A stretch of DNA of 21,564 bases from an uncultured Alistipes sp. (lineage in GTDB: Bacteria; Bacteroidota; Bacteroidia; Bacteroidales; Rikenellaceae): positions 1-21,564 of the forward strand of contig CAMWYI010000010.1 in NCBI GenBank assembly GCA_947178455.1, given 5' to 3'. The stretch's first letter is position 1. The number at the start of each line of letters is the position of its first letter. Shown here piece by piece: positions 7,914-15,283 of this stretch. Both the position numbers and the translations under genes were made by a program. The notes under the pieces are model-generated. The model searched no databases. It saw only the letters and a list, made by a program, of their open reading frames with translations, and had not been told where the DNA came from.

Positions 7914-8100
7914 AAGAGAAACGTGGGTTTAGCTTATCGCAACGAGGTACGACCAAGCACCCACAAAAACATAAGCACAACCCACGCCATACGGCGAGGG
8001 CATTCAGTGTGCCTATTGGTGTCTTTGCTCTTAAAAATTGGTCGTTTTCGTTGCAAGCCAATAGCCTAAATGCCATCCAGCATTGCCTATTCGACAATGC
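7905..8100 (-). ncRNA. Candidate structured RNA or leader upstream of the lipoprotein gene
   Basis: About 195 bases downstream of a consensus promoter fold into successive stems (plus-strand coordinates). They are: GCATTG 8080-8085 with 8095-8100 at the expected 5' end; 7999-8004 with 8069-8074, continued inside by 8013-8019 with 8058-8064 and a short 8025-8028 with 8053-8056; CGCC 7985-7988 with 7993-7996; and a final stem 7922-7929 with 7979-7986, continued by 7932-7937 with 7971-7976. The last stem is followed on the RNA by TTTCTCTTAATTTTT, like an intrinsic terminator. It does not match the RNase P, SRP, tmRNA or tRNA signatures I know. It may be a stand-alone small RNA, a long 5' leader, or a short coding region (54 codons are open at 8076-7912). 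Confidence 0.45.
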
Positions 8101-8104
8101 ACTG

Positions 8105-8136
8105 CAAATATAGACAAAAATGCCAAATTTTCCAAA
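8105..8136 (-). promoter_or_regulatory. Consensus Bacteroidetes promoter for the structured leader
   Basis: On the minus strand TTTG (8136-8133), 20 bases, then TATATTTG (8112-8105). Both boxes and the spacing match the Bacteroidetes housekeeping promoter exactly. Predicted transcription starts at about 8098-8101, the edge of the first hairpin. Confidence 0.75.
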
Positions 8137-8188
8137 TCGAAATGGTAGGCGTTTGGGAGAATTGGTTTTTATATATTTGTATTTTTTA

Positions 8189-8197
8189 TACCTTTGC
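8189..8197 (+). promoter_or_regulatory. Probable oxyR promoter (-7 element)
   Basis: TACCTTTGC matches TAnnTTTG and lies 20 bases before the oxyR start, giving a very short leader. The -33 box is poor (TTGG at 8162-8165, 23 bases upstream), which would suit a regulated gene. Confidence 0.55.
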
Positions 8198-8217
8198 GTA
8201 ACAAAATAAGTTTTCGT

Positions 8218-9123
8218 ATGACTATCATCCAGCTTGAATACCTCCTTGCCGTGGCGAATTGCGGCAGTTTTTCGATTGCGGCCGAGCATTGTTTCGTGAC
8301 GCAGCCGTCGTTGAGCATGCAGGTCAAATCGTTGGAGGAGGAGCTGGGCGTGGTGCTGCTCGACCGCTCGAAGAAACCCGTCATCCCGACCGAAGCGGGC
8401 GAAGTGGTGCTGGAACGCGCCCGCGAAACGCTCCGCGCCTACAACTGCATCAAGGAGTCGGTCGCTGAACTCAAAGGCGAAACGGCCGGCAAACTGCGGC
8501 TGGGGGTTATTCCGACCATTGCGCCCTATCTGCTGCACAAGTTCATTCCGGCGTTCGTGCACGATTTTCCGAAGGTCGAGTTGGAGATTTCCGAAATGGT
8601 GACAGCCGACATTGTGGACGCGTTGAAACACGACCGGCTCGATGCGGCGTTGGTCGCCAGCGGAACGTGCGGCGAAGGAATCGTCGAGCAAGAGTTGTTC
8701 AGCGACCGCTTTTTCGCCTACGTGTCGCCCGAAAATCCGCTCTATGAACGGCAGAACATCCGCATCGAGGAAATCGACCTGAAAGATTTGGTGATTTTGA
8801 GCCCGGGCAACTGCATGCGCGACCAGATTATCGAGTTGTGTCAGGCGCGCCGCAGCATGCCGTCGCACTACACGTTCGAGTCGGGGTCGCTCGATACGCT
8901 GATGCGCATCGTCGATTGCACGCAGTGCCTGACCGTCATTCCCGAAATGGCGGTGGAGTATATTCCCGCCGACCGCCGCGACCGGTTGAAAATGCTGGCC
9001 AAAGGGGCCACGTCGCGCAAAATCGCCGTCGCCGTGCGTCGCACTTACGTGAAAAGTTCCATTATCCGCGCCCTGACCGGCACGATTCTTTCCCATGCGC
9101 CGAAACCGGCGACGCCCGTTTAA
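8218..9123 (+). CDS. oxyR: OxyR-type LysR-family peroxide-sensing regulator
   Basis: A 301-residue LysR-family transcription factor. Residues 1-60 are the winged helix-turn-helix (MTIIQLEYLLAVANCGSFSIAA, VTQPSLSMQVKSLEEELG). Residues about 90-300 are the effector domain. The decisive feature is GNCMRDQIIELC: Cys199 and Cys208 have the same spacing and the same numbering as the disulphide pair of E. coli OxyR, including the CxRDQ context. The protein is expected to sense hydrogen peroxide and activate defence genes. Further cysteines occur at 234 and 237 (DCTQC) in this domain. ATG 8218 fits the family N-terminus. No catalase, dps or ahpC lies next to it in this window, so its targets are elsewhere. 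The stop codon lies inside the downstream terminator hairpin. Confidence 0.92.
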   Translation: MTIIQLEYLLAVANCGSFSIAAEHCFVTQPSLSMQVKSLEEELGVVLLDRSKKPVIPTEAGEVVLERARETLRAYNCIKESVAELKGETAGKLRLGVIPTIAPYLLHKFIPAFVHDFPKVELEISEMVTADIVDALKHDRLDAALVASGTCGEGIVEQELFSDRFFAYVSPENPLYERQNIRIEEIDLKDLVILSPGNCMRDQIIELCQARRSMPSHYTFESGSLDTLMRIVDCTQCLTVIPEMAVEYIPADRRDRLKMLAKGATSRKIAVAVRRTYVKSSIIRALTGTILSHAPKPATPV

Positions 9124-9138
9124 GAAACGGGTTTTATT
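9115..9138 (+). terminator. Intrinsic terminator of oxyR
   Basis: CCCGTTT AAG AAACGGG (9115-9131) followed by TTTTATT. The stop codon (9121-9123) sits at the stem-loop junction. The hairpin and first T residues are identical to the ClC terminator on the other strand at 4216-4195. The T-tract is also the left arm of the palindrome that follows. Confidence 0.85.
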
Positions 9139-9264
9139 AGCGCAATAGACGGTCGTAGCGCTTTGCAAGGTCTCTGCGCCGTCATTGAAATTGTTTATAA
9201 ATAAAGACCGGCGGGGGCGAAGATGACGCACTGAATTGCAAAGCGGTCTGCCGCGCTAATAAAA
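9132..9264. repeat. 133-bp imperfect palindrome with 12-bp terminal inverted repeats
   Basis: TTTTATTAGCGC (9132-9143) is the exact inverse of GCGCTAATAAAA (9253-9264). Nested inside are AGAC 9147-9150 with GTCT 9246-9249, CGCTTTGCAA 9159-9168 with TTGCAAAGCG 9236-9245, and TGCG..TCAT (9175-9185 with a 3-base bulge) with ATGACGCA 9223-9230. Together they form a long rod with small bulges and an apical loop. No coding frame is evident. It could be a MITE-like element, a structured RNA, or an extended terminator region. No target-site duplication is visible. Confidence 0.6.
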
Positions 9265-9296
9265 TTTGGGTTTGCGCTCGCTTATTCGTATCTTTG
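9265..9296 (+). promoter_or_regulatory. Upstream promoter P1 of the rsfS operon
   Basis: TTTG (9265-9268), 20 bases, TATCTTTG (9289-9296): a full consensus match. The -7 box lies in one arm of a dyad, GTATCTT 9288-9294 with AAGATAC 9306-9312. A terminator-like hairpin follows at 9324-9350. Confidence 0.6.
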
Positions 9297-9323
9297 GCTT
9301 CGCCCAAGATACTCCGTCTCGGC

Positions 9324-9350
9324 AAAAAATGCAAACAAGTTTGCTTTTTT
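9324..9350. terminator. Small bidirectional terminator between two promoters
   Basis: Six A, T, then GCAAAC AA GTTTGC and six T. The GCAAAC/GTTTGC stem is flanked by A and T runs, so it could stop transcription in either direction. It lies between P1 and P2 of the rsfS operon and would cut a P1 transcript to roughly 50 bases or act as an attenuator. Confidence 0.6.
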
Positions 9351-9365
9351 GCGCTCGACTTTTCG

Positions 9366-9373
9366 TATCTTTG
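9366..9373 (+). promoter_or_regulatory. Downstream promoter P2 of the rsfS operon (-7 element)
   Basis: TATCTTTG lies 43 bases before the rsfS start, preceded by TTTG at 9340-9343 (22-base spacing, slightly long). The 28 bases at 9348-9375 repeat those at 9271-9298 (P1) with four mismatches, including an identical TTTGCGCTCG block. Confidence 0.6.
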
Positions 9374-9416
9374 CCAATCGGGCCGTCCCGATTGCGGAAG
9401 CCCGAATCGAATTTCT

Positions 9417-9776
9417 ATGGATAAGACGAATCAGTTGATCGACACGATCGTCGCGGCGATCGAAGATAAAAAGGGTAAGGATATTGTATCGTTGGACCTT
9501 TCGGGTGTCGACGGGGCAATCTGCTCCCATTTCGTGGTGTGCAGCGCCGATTCCACGACGCAGGTCGCGGCCATCGCCGACGGCATCGACGAGAAAGTGC
9601 TCGAAACGTTGGGCGAAAAGGTGTGGCGCATCGAGGGCCAGCAGAACTCCGTGTGGATTGCGATGGACTACGTGGACGTCGTGGTGCACATTTTCCAGAC
9701 CGAATTGCGCGGTTTTTACAAGTTGGAGGAGCTGTGGAGCGATGCACCCATGACCCGCTACGAATACGAAGAGTAA
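9417..9776 (+). CDS. rsfS: Ribosome silencing factor RsfS
   Basis: A 119-residue protein of the RsfS/Iojap/YbeB family. The family binds ribosomal protein uL14 and blocks subunit joining, lowering translation when nutrients run out. The diagnostic C-terminal segment is present: WIAMDYVDVVVHIFQTELRGFYKLEELWSDA. The length is typical. ATG 9417 was chosen because the family N-terminus (DKTNQLIDTIVAAIEDKKGKDI) starts there; the upstream in-frame extension crosses both promoters. Only 3 bases separate its stop from the ftsH start, so the two are co-translated. Two near-duplicate promoters precede it. In many other bacteria rsfS sits with nadD; the ftsH-cdsA context here differs. Confidence 0.95.
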   Translation: MDKTNQLIDTIVAAIEDKKGKDIVSLDLSGVDGAICSHFVVCSADSTTQVAAIADGIDEKVLETLGEKVWRIEGQQNSVWIAMDYVDVVVHIFQTELRGFYKLEELWSDAPMTRYEYEE

Positions 9777-9779
9777 GCT

Positions 9780-11852
9780 ATGGCAAAACGGAACGACAAG
9801 CCTAAAAACAACCGGAAACAGCCTGCCGGAATGCGGAAACCCAATTTCCCGCATCCGTCGATGTTGTGGATTTACGGGTTGATCGGGGCTTTCATCATCG
9901 GGTGGTACCTGATGGACGATACGGCCGGTTCGCCCGTCCAGAGCGATTGGGGAACGGTCGAACGGATGGTCGTGCAGGGCGAGGTCGAGCGAATCGAGGT
10001 CGTCAACCGCGACCAAGCCCAAGTCTTTCTGAAAGAGGGTGTCGGCGAGCATTATCGCAGCGATGCCGAACGCAAGGAGTTCCGCCGGATGCCCGAATCG
10101 GGCGTGCAGTTGGTGTTCAACATCGGGTCGGTCGACGCTTTCCGCGAGGATTTGCGCGCAGCCGAAGAGGCATCCGGTCATACGGTGCCGGTCGTCTATA
10201 AAAACAAGACGAACGATTGGACGAACTTGCTGGTCAATTTTCTGCCTTGGGTGTTGATTATCGGCGTGTGGTTTTTCATCATGCGGTCGATGTCGCGCGG
10301 CGGCGGTGCCGGCGGCGGGGGCATCATGAACGTGGGCAAGGCCCGTGCGCAAGTCTTCGACAAGGACAATTCCAAACGCGTGACGTTCAAGGATGTGGCC
10401 GGTCTCGAAGAGGCCAAAGTCGAGGTCATGGAAATCGTCGACTTCCTGAAAAAGGCTGACAAATACCGCGAATTGGGCGCCAAAATTCCCAAAGGCGCGC
10501 TGCTCGTAGGCCCTCCGGGTACCGGCAAAACTTTGTTGGCCAAAGCGGTCGCCGGTGAAGCCAACGTGCCGTTCTTGTCGATTTCGGGTTCGGATTTCGT
10601 CGAAATGTTCGTCGGCGTCGGGGCTTCGCGCGTGCGCGACCTTTTCGAGCAGGCCAAACAAAAGGCCCCCTGCATCGTCTTCATCGACGAAATCGACGCT
10701 ATCGGCCGCGCTCGCGGCAAGAATGCCGGATTCTCGGGCAACGACGAGCGCGAAAATACGCTCAATCAGCTGCTTACCGAGATGGACGGCTTTCAGACCA
10801 ATGCCGGTGTCATCGTATTGGCTGCTACGAACCGCGCCGATATTCTCGACAAGGCGTTGATGCGTGCCGGCCGTTTCGACCGCCAAATCGAGGTCGGACT
10901 GCCCGATGTCAAGGAGCGCGAGGAGATTTTCAACGTCCATTTGCGGCCGTTGAAGCTCGACCCGCAGCTCGACCGTTCGTTCTTGGCGCGGCAGACGCCC
11001 GGATTTTCGGGGGCCGACATCGCCAACGTATGCAACGAGGCGGCGCTCATCGCGGCCCGCAACAACAAGAAATGCGTCTCCAAAGAGGACTTTCTCGCCG
11101 CTATCGACCGCATCATCGGCGGTTTGGAGCGCAAGAACAAAATCATCACCGACGAAGAAAAACGCGTCATTGCCTACCACGAGGCGGGCCACGCTACGGT
11201 CAGCTGGATTCTCGAAAACGCCAGCCCGTTGATTAAGGTGACGATTATCCCGCGCGGCAAGGCGTTGGGCGCCGCGTGGTACCTGCCCGAGGAGCGGCAA
11301 ATCACCACGCGCGAACAGATGATGGACGAACTGGCGGCGACGCTCGCGGGCCGCGTGTCGGAACAGCTGACGTTCGGCCACGTTTCGACCGGTGCACTGA
11401 ACGATTTGGAGCGTGTCACGAAGCAGGCTTATGCGATGGTCGCTTATTACGGTATGAGCGAAAAGGTGGGCACGTTGAGTTTCTACGATTCGACGGGCCA
11501 AAGCGATATGGCTTTGACGAAACCCTATTCGGAGTTGACGGCGCAGGAAATCGACGCCGAAGCCAAACGGGTCATCGAGCAGGCTTACGCAATGGCCGAC
11601 AAGGTGTTGCGCAAGCATGCCAAAGGGGTGAAGGAGCTCGCCGAGTTGTTGCTCGCGCGCGAGGTGGTCTTCACGGAAGACGTCGAGCGGATTTTCGGCA
11701 AGCGCAAGAAAGACATCGAGCGCGAACGCCGCGAGGCCGAAGCGAAAGCTGCAGAAACCGCCTGCGAAACGACCGATACGGCTGCCGGTGAAGAATCCCG
11801 CACTCCGGCCGACCCGCAGCCGGAAACCTCGACGGCCGAATCCCACGCATAA
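9780..11852 (+). CDS. ftsH: ATP-dependent zinc metalloprotease FtsH
   Basis: A 690-residue hexameric inner-membrane AAA+ protease that degrades membrane and short-lived cytosolic proteins. Domains in order: TM1 about 28-45, a periplasmic domain to about 145, TM2 about 149-169, a Gly-rich linker, the AAA domain with Walker A GPPGTGKT (244-251), pore segment FVGV (277-280), Walker B FIDEID (301-306) and arginine-finger region MRAGRFDRQ (361-369), then the M41 protease with HEAGH (467-471) and the likely third zinc ligand Asp542 (TGALNDLERVT). All catalytic residues are present. The C-terminal tail after about 640 is charged and then Ala/Thr/Glu-rich, as often seen. The extended basic N-terminus (KRNDKPKNNRKQ) faces the cytoplasm. 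It follows rsfS by 3 bases and precedes cdsA by 15. FtsH controls membrane-lipid enzymes in E. coli, so adjacency to cdsA and psd is suggestive. Confidence 0.97.
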   Translation: MAKRNDKPKNNRKQPAGMRKPNFPHPSMLWIYGLIGAFIIGWYLMDDTAGSPVQSDWGTVERMVVQGEVERIEVVNRDQAQVFLKEGVGEHYRSDAERKEFRRMPESGVQLVFNIGSVDAFREDLRAAEEASGHTVPVVYKNKTNDWTNLLVNFLPWVLIIGVWFFIMRSMSRGGGAGGGGIMNVGKARAQVFDKDNSKRVTFKDVAGLEEAKVEVMEIVDFLKKADKYRELGAKIPKGALLVGPPGTGKTLLAKAVAGEANVPFLSISGSDFVEMFVGVGASRVRDLFEQAKQKAPCIVFIDEIDAIGRARGKNAGFSGNDERENTLNQLLTEMDGFQTNAGVIVLAATNRADILDKALMRAGRFDRQIEVGLPDVKEREEIFNVHLRPLKLDPQLDRSFLARQTPGFSGADIANVCNEAALIAARNNKKCVSKEDFLAAIDRIIGGLERKNKIITDEEKRVIAYHEAGHATVSWILENASPLIKVTIIPRGKALGAAWYLPEERQITTREQMMDELAATLAGRVSEQLTFGHVSTGALNDLERVTKQAYAMVAYYGMSEKVGTLSFYDSTGQSDMALTKPYSELTAQEIDAEAKRVIEQAYAMADKVLRKHAKGVKELAELLLAREVVFTEDVERIFGKRKKDIERERREAEAKAAETACETTDTAAGEESRTPADPQPETSTAESHA

Positions 11853-11867
11853 AACTACTACGATACC

Positions 11868-12725
11868 ATGACGGATAAAATGAAAAACCTCGTTGTACGG
11901 GCCGTGAGCGGCGGCGTGTTGGTCGCCGTGATGATCGGGGCCGTGCTGTGGTCGCACGCGAGTATGGGCGCGTTGTTCGCCCTGCTGATGTTCGGCGGAT
12001 TGTACGAATTTTACGCATTGGCCCGTAAGTGTGGGTGTCATCCCTATTCCGGCATCGGTATGGGGGCCGCAGCGTGCGTTTTCATCACGTGCTATTGGCT
12101 GCCTACTTTGGACGTCGAAGTAATCGTGTGCTATTTGCTCACGTTGGTGCTGCTGGTGCCGGTGTTGTTCATCGGCCAACTGTGGCGCAAGAGCGAACAT
12201 CCGCTCGCCGACCTCGGCGCGACGTTCATGGGCGTGCTCTATGTCGCCCTGCCTTTCGGCCTGCTCTGCCTGTTCGACCAGCTGGATTTCTTTCCACAGC
12301 CCCAATGGTCGCGGGCCGCATTCGTGATTTGTTACTTCCTCATCATTTGGGCCAACGACGTCTTCGCCTATTTGGTCGGTATGGCGTTCGGTCGGCATCC
12401 GCTGTTCCCGCGCCACTCGCCTAAAAAGTCGTGGGAGGGATTCTTCGGCGGCCTGCTCGGCGCGCTGTGCGTCGGCGGGGCGATTGCCGCACTCTCTTGG
12501 GGCGGGGTCGCTTGGCCGTTGTGGCTCGGACTGTCGCTCGTCGTTTCGGTGACGGGTGTGGCGGGCGACTTGGTCGAGTCGATGTTCAAACGCACGGCCG
12601 GTGTCAAGGACTCGGGCAACCTCATCCCCGGACACGGCGGCGTGCTCGACCGCTTCGATGCCGTGCTGGTGTCGGCTCCGTTCGTGTTCGTTTACGTGAG
12701 CCTTTATTTCGTTTGGTTCCGATAA
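11868..12725 (+). CDS. cdsA: Phosphatidate cytidylyltransferase (CDP-diacylglycerol synthase)
   Basis: A 285-residue polytopic inner-membrane enzyme that makes CDP-diacylglycerol from phosphatidic acid and CTP, the branch point for all phospholipids. The family signature is intact: SMFKRTAGVKDSGNLIPGHG followed by GVLDRFD (238-264), with SPKKSWEGFFGG at 184-195. About eight hydrophobic segments are visible, matching the family. ATG 11868 gives a normal N-terminus; Met5 (11880) is an alternative. It lies 15 bases after ftsH and 21 before psd, so it belongs to the same transcription unit. Its product needs phosphatidylserine synthase before Psd can act, and no such gene is in the window. Confidence 0.95.
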   Translation: MTDKMKNLVVRAVSGGVLVAVMIGAVLWSHASMGALFALLMFGGLYEFYALARKCGCHPYSGIGMGAAACVFITCYWLPTLDVEVIVCYLLTLVLLVPVLFIGQLWRKSEHPLADLGATFMGVLYVALPFGLLCLFDQLDFFPQPQWSRAAFVICYFLIIWANDVFAYLVGMAFGRHPLFPRHSPKKSWEGFFGGLLGALCVGGAIAALSWGGVAWPLWLGLSLVVSVTGVAGDLVESMFKRTAGVKDSGNLIPGHGGVLDRFDAVLVSAPFVFVYVSLYFVWFR

Positions 12726-12746
12726 CTCTGCAACCCTTACGCAACT

Positions 12747-13421
12747 ATGAAAATAAATAAGGAAGGTTACCACATCATCGCACTTTCGGGCGTGGCATGC
12801 GCGCTGTGCTGGTGGTTGATTCATCATCTGTTGGTCAGCGACGAAGAGGGCACGCTCCTCTGGATAAGTGCACTGCTGTTGCTGGTTTTCTGGTTCTTCA
12901 TCGTGGCCTTTTTCCGAGAGCCGCGCCGTGTGCGCATCCACGACTCCGACCTGATTTTCGCTCCGTGCGACGGCCGCGTGGTCGTTACCGAGCTGGTCAA
13001 GGAGAACGAATGCTTCGCCGGTGAGGAGATGTTGCAGATTTCGATTTTCATGTCCATCACCAACATCCACATGAACTGGGTGCCGGTCGAAGGGACGGTC
13101 GAATACTTCAAACATCATCACGGCCGTTTTCTGGTCGCATGGCACCCGAAATCGTCGACCGAGAACGAACGGACGACGACGGTCGTGCGGATGAACGACG
13201 GCCGCAAGGTGTTGTTCCGGCAGGTGGCCGGTTTGATTGCGCGGCGCATCGTGTCGTACATGAAGCCCGGCGAGCATGTCGAGCAGAACAGCGTCTGCGG
13301 ATTCATCAAGTTCGGGTCGCGCGTCGACGTACTCGTCCCGAAGAACAGCGAGTTGTTGGTCGAAATCGGCGACCCGACGGTCGGGTCGCAGACGCCTATC
13401 GCGCGGCTGCACAAAGCCTGA
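12747..13421 (+). CDS. psd: Phosphatidylserine decarboxylase proenzyme (short form)
   Basis: A 224-residue enzyme that converts phosphatidylserine to phosphatidylethanolamine at the inner membrane. It belongs to the short, archaeal-type class rather than the longer E. coli class. Two N-terminal hydrophobic segments (about 9-30 and 37-55) anchor it. The catalytic domain shows FFREPRR, FAPCDGRVV, FMSITNIHMNWVPVEG and the self-cleavage site FGS (189-191), where Ser191 would become the pyruvoyl cofactor. The usual LGST of E. coli is replaced by FGSR, as is normal for this class. The gene follows cdsA by 21 bases and precedes the riboflavin kinase by 6. The pairing with cdsA fits the phosphatidylethanolamine route. 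Confidence 0.94.
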   Translation: MKINKEGYHIIALSGVACALCWWLIHHLLVSDEEGTLLWISALLLLVFWFFIVAFFREPRRVRIHDSDLIFAPCDGRVVVTELVKENECFAGEEMLQISIFMSITNIHMNWVPVEGTVEYFKHHHGRFLVAWHPKSSTENERTTTVVRMNDGRKVLFRQVAGLIARRIVSYMKPGEHVEQNSVCGFIKFGSRVDVLVPKNSELLVEIGDPTVGSQTPIARLHKA

Positions 13422-13427
13422 CGCCGC

Positions 13428-13847
13428 ATGGAACACGGTTGGACGGTCGTCGGAACGGTGGTTCACGGTCGCCGGTTGGGCCGCGAGTTGGGGTTCCCGA
13501 CGGCGAATGTCGAGGTGCCGGACGATTGTGCGGCTCCCGACGGGGTTTACCGTTCGCGCGTCACGGTCGACGGCGCGACTTACGACGCCATGTCCAATTT
13601 GGGGTGCAATCCGTCGGTCGGCGGCAGTCGGCGCCACTTGGAAACGCATCTGTTCGGGTTCGGCGATTCTCTGTACGGTCGTAAGTTGCAGGTCGACCTG
13701 TTAATGAGGATTCGGGAGGAACGCGCTTTTCCGTCGGTCGAGGCCCTTCGGCAGCAGTTGGCGGAGGACAAGAAGACTATCGAAGCGATGATAGCGAACG
13801 AAAACGCTGCCCGTGCGGCGCTGAACCTGCATCCGATTGATAATTAG
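13428..13847 (+). CDS. Stand-alone riboflavin kinase domain protein
   Basis: A 139-residue protein equal to the C-terminal flavokinase domain of RibF. The kinase phosphorylates riboflavin to FMN. Visible signature: VVHGRRLGRELGFPTANVEV, then PDGVYRSRV, AMSNLGCNPSVGG, the catalytic-type ETHLFGF (Glu in place), LYGRKL and FPSVEALRQQLAEDKKT. The usual bacterial RibF is bifunctional with an N-terminal FAD synthetase (nucleotidyltransferase) of roughly 180 residues. That domain is absent, and the upstream sequence is psd in another frame, with only 6 bases between. This is therefore a compact monofunctional form, not a truncated reading of a longer frame. A full RibF or a separate FAD synthetase should exist elsewhere; this copy may be a specialised paralogue. 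The C-terminal tail (ANENAARAALNLHPIDN) is not conserved in my memory of the family. Confidence 0.85.
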   Translation: MEHGWTVVGTVVHGRRLGRELGFPTANVEVPDDCAAPDGVYRSRVTVDGATYDAMSNLGCNPSVGGSRRHLETHLFGFGDSLYGRKLQVDLLMRIREERAFPSVEALRQQLAEDKKTIEAMIANENAARAALNLHPIDN

Positions 13848-13857
13848 CAGAATATAA

Positions 13858-15279
<1,422 letters not shown>

Positions 15280-15283
15280 TTAG

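Noticed and set aside
8176..8179. TTTG as the -33 box of oxyR
   Set aside because: It is only 9 bases from the -7 box, far from the 19-21 bases expected.
7912..9231. Long minus-strand frame spanning the whole of oxyR and the leader
   Set aside because: Most of it is the antisense of oxyR, which has strong family evidence. Only the last 54 codons, after ATG 8076, lie outside it and are reported separately as a low-confidence small frame.
9132..9264. 6S RNA as the identity of the palindrome
   Set aside because: The rod shape is reminiscent, but no consensus promoter precedes it on either strand and no large central bulge stands out. I left it as an unclassified palindrome.
9282..13649. Antisense open frame of 1455 codons opposite rsfS, ftsH, cdsA, psd and riboflavin kinase
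   Set aside because: It runs opposite five clear genes with catalytic motifs. Its translation is rich in His, Arg, Asp and Gln without domains. It is the expected stop-poor shadow of GC-rich, biased codons.
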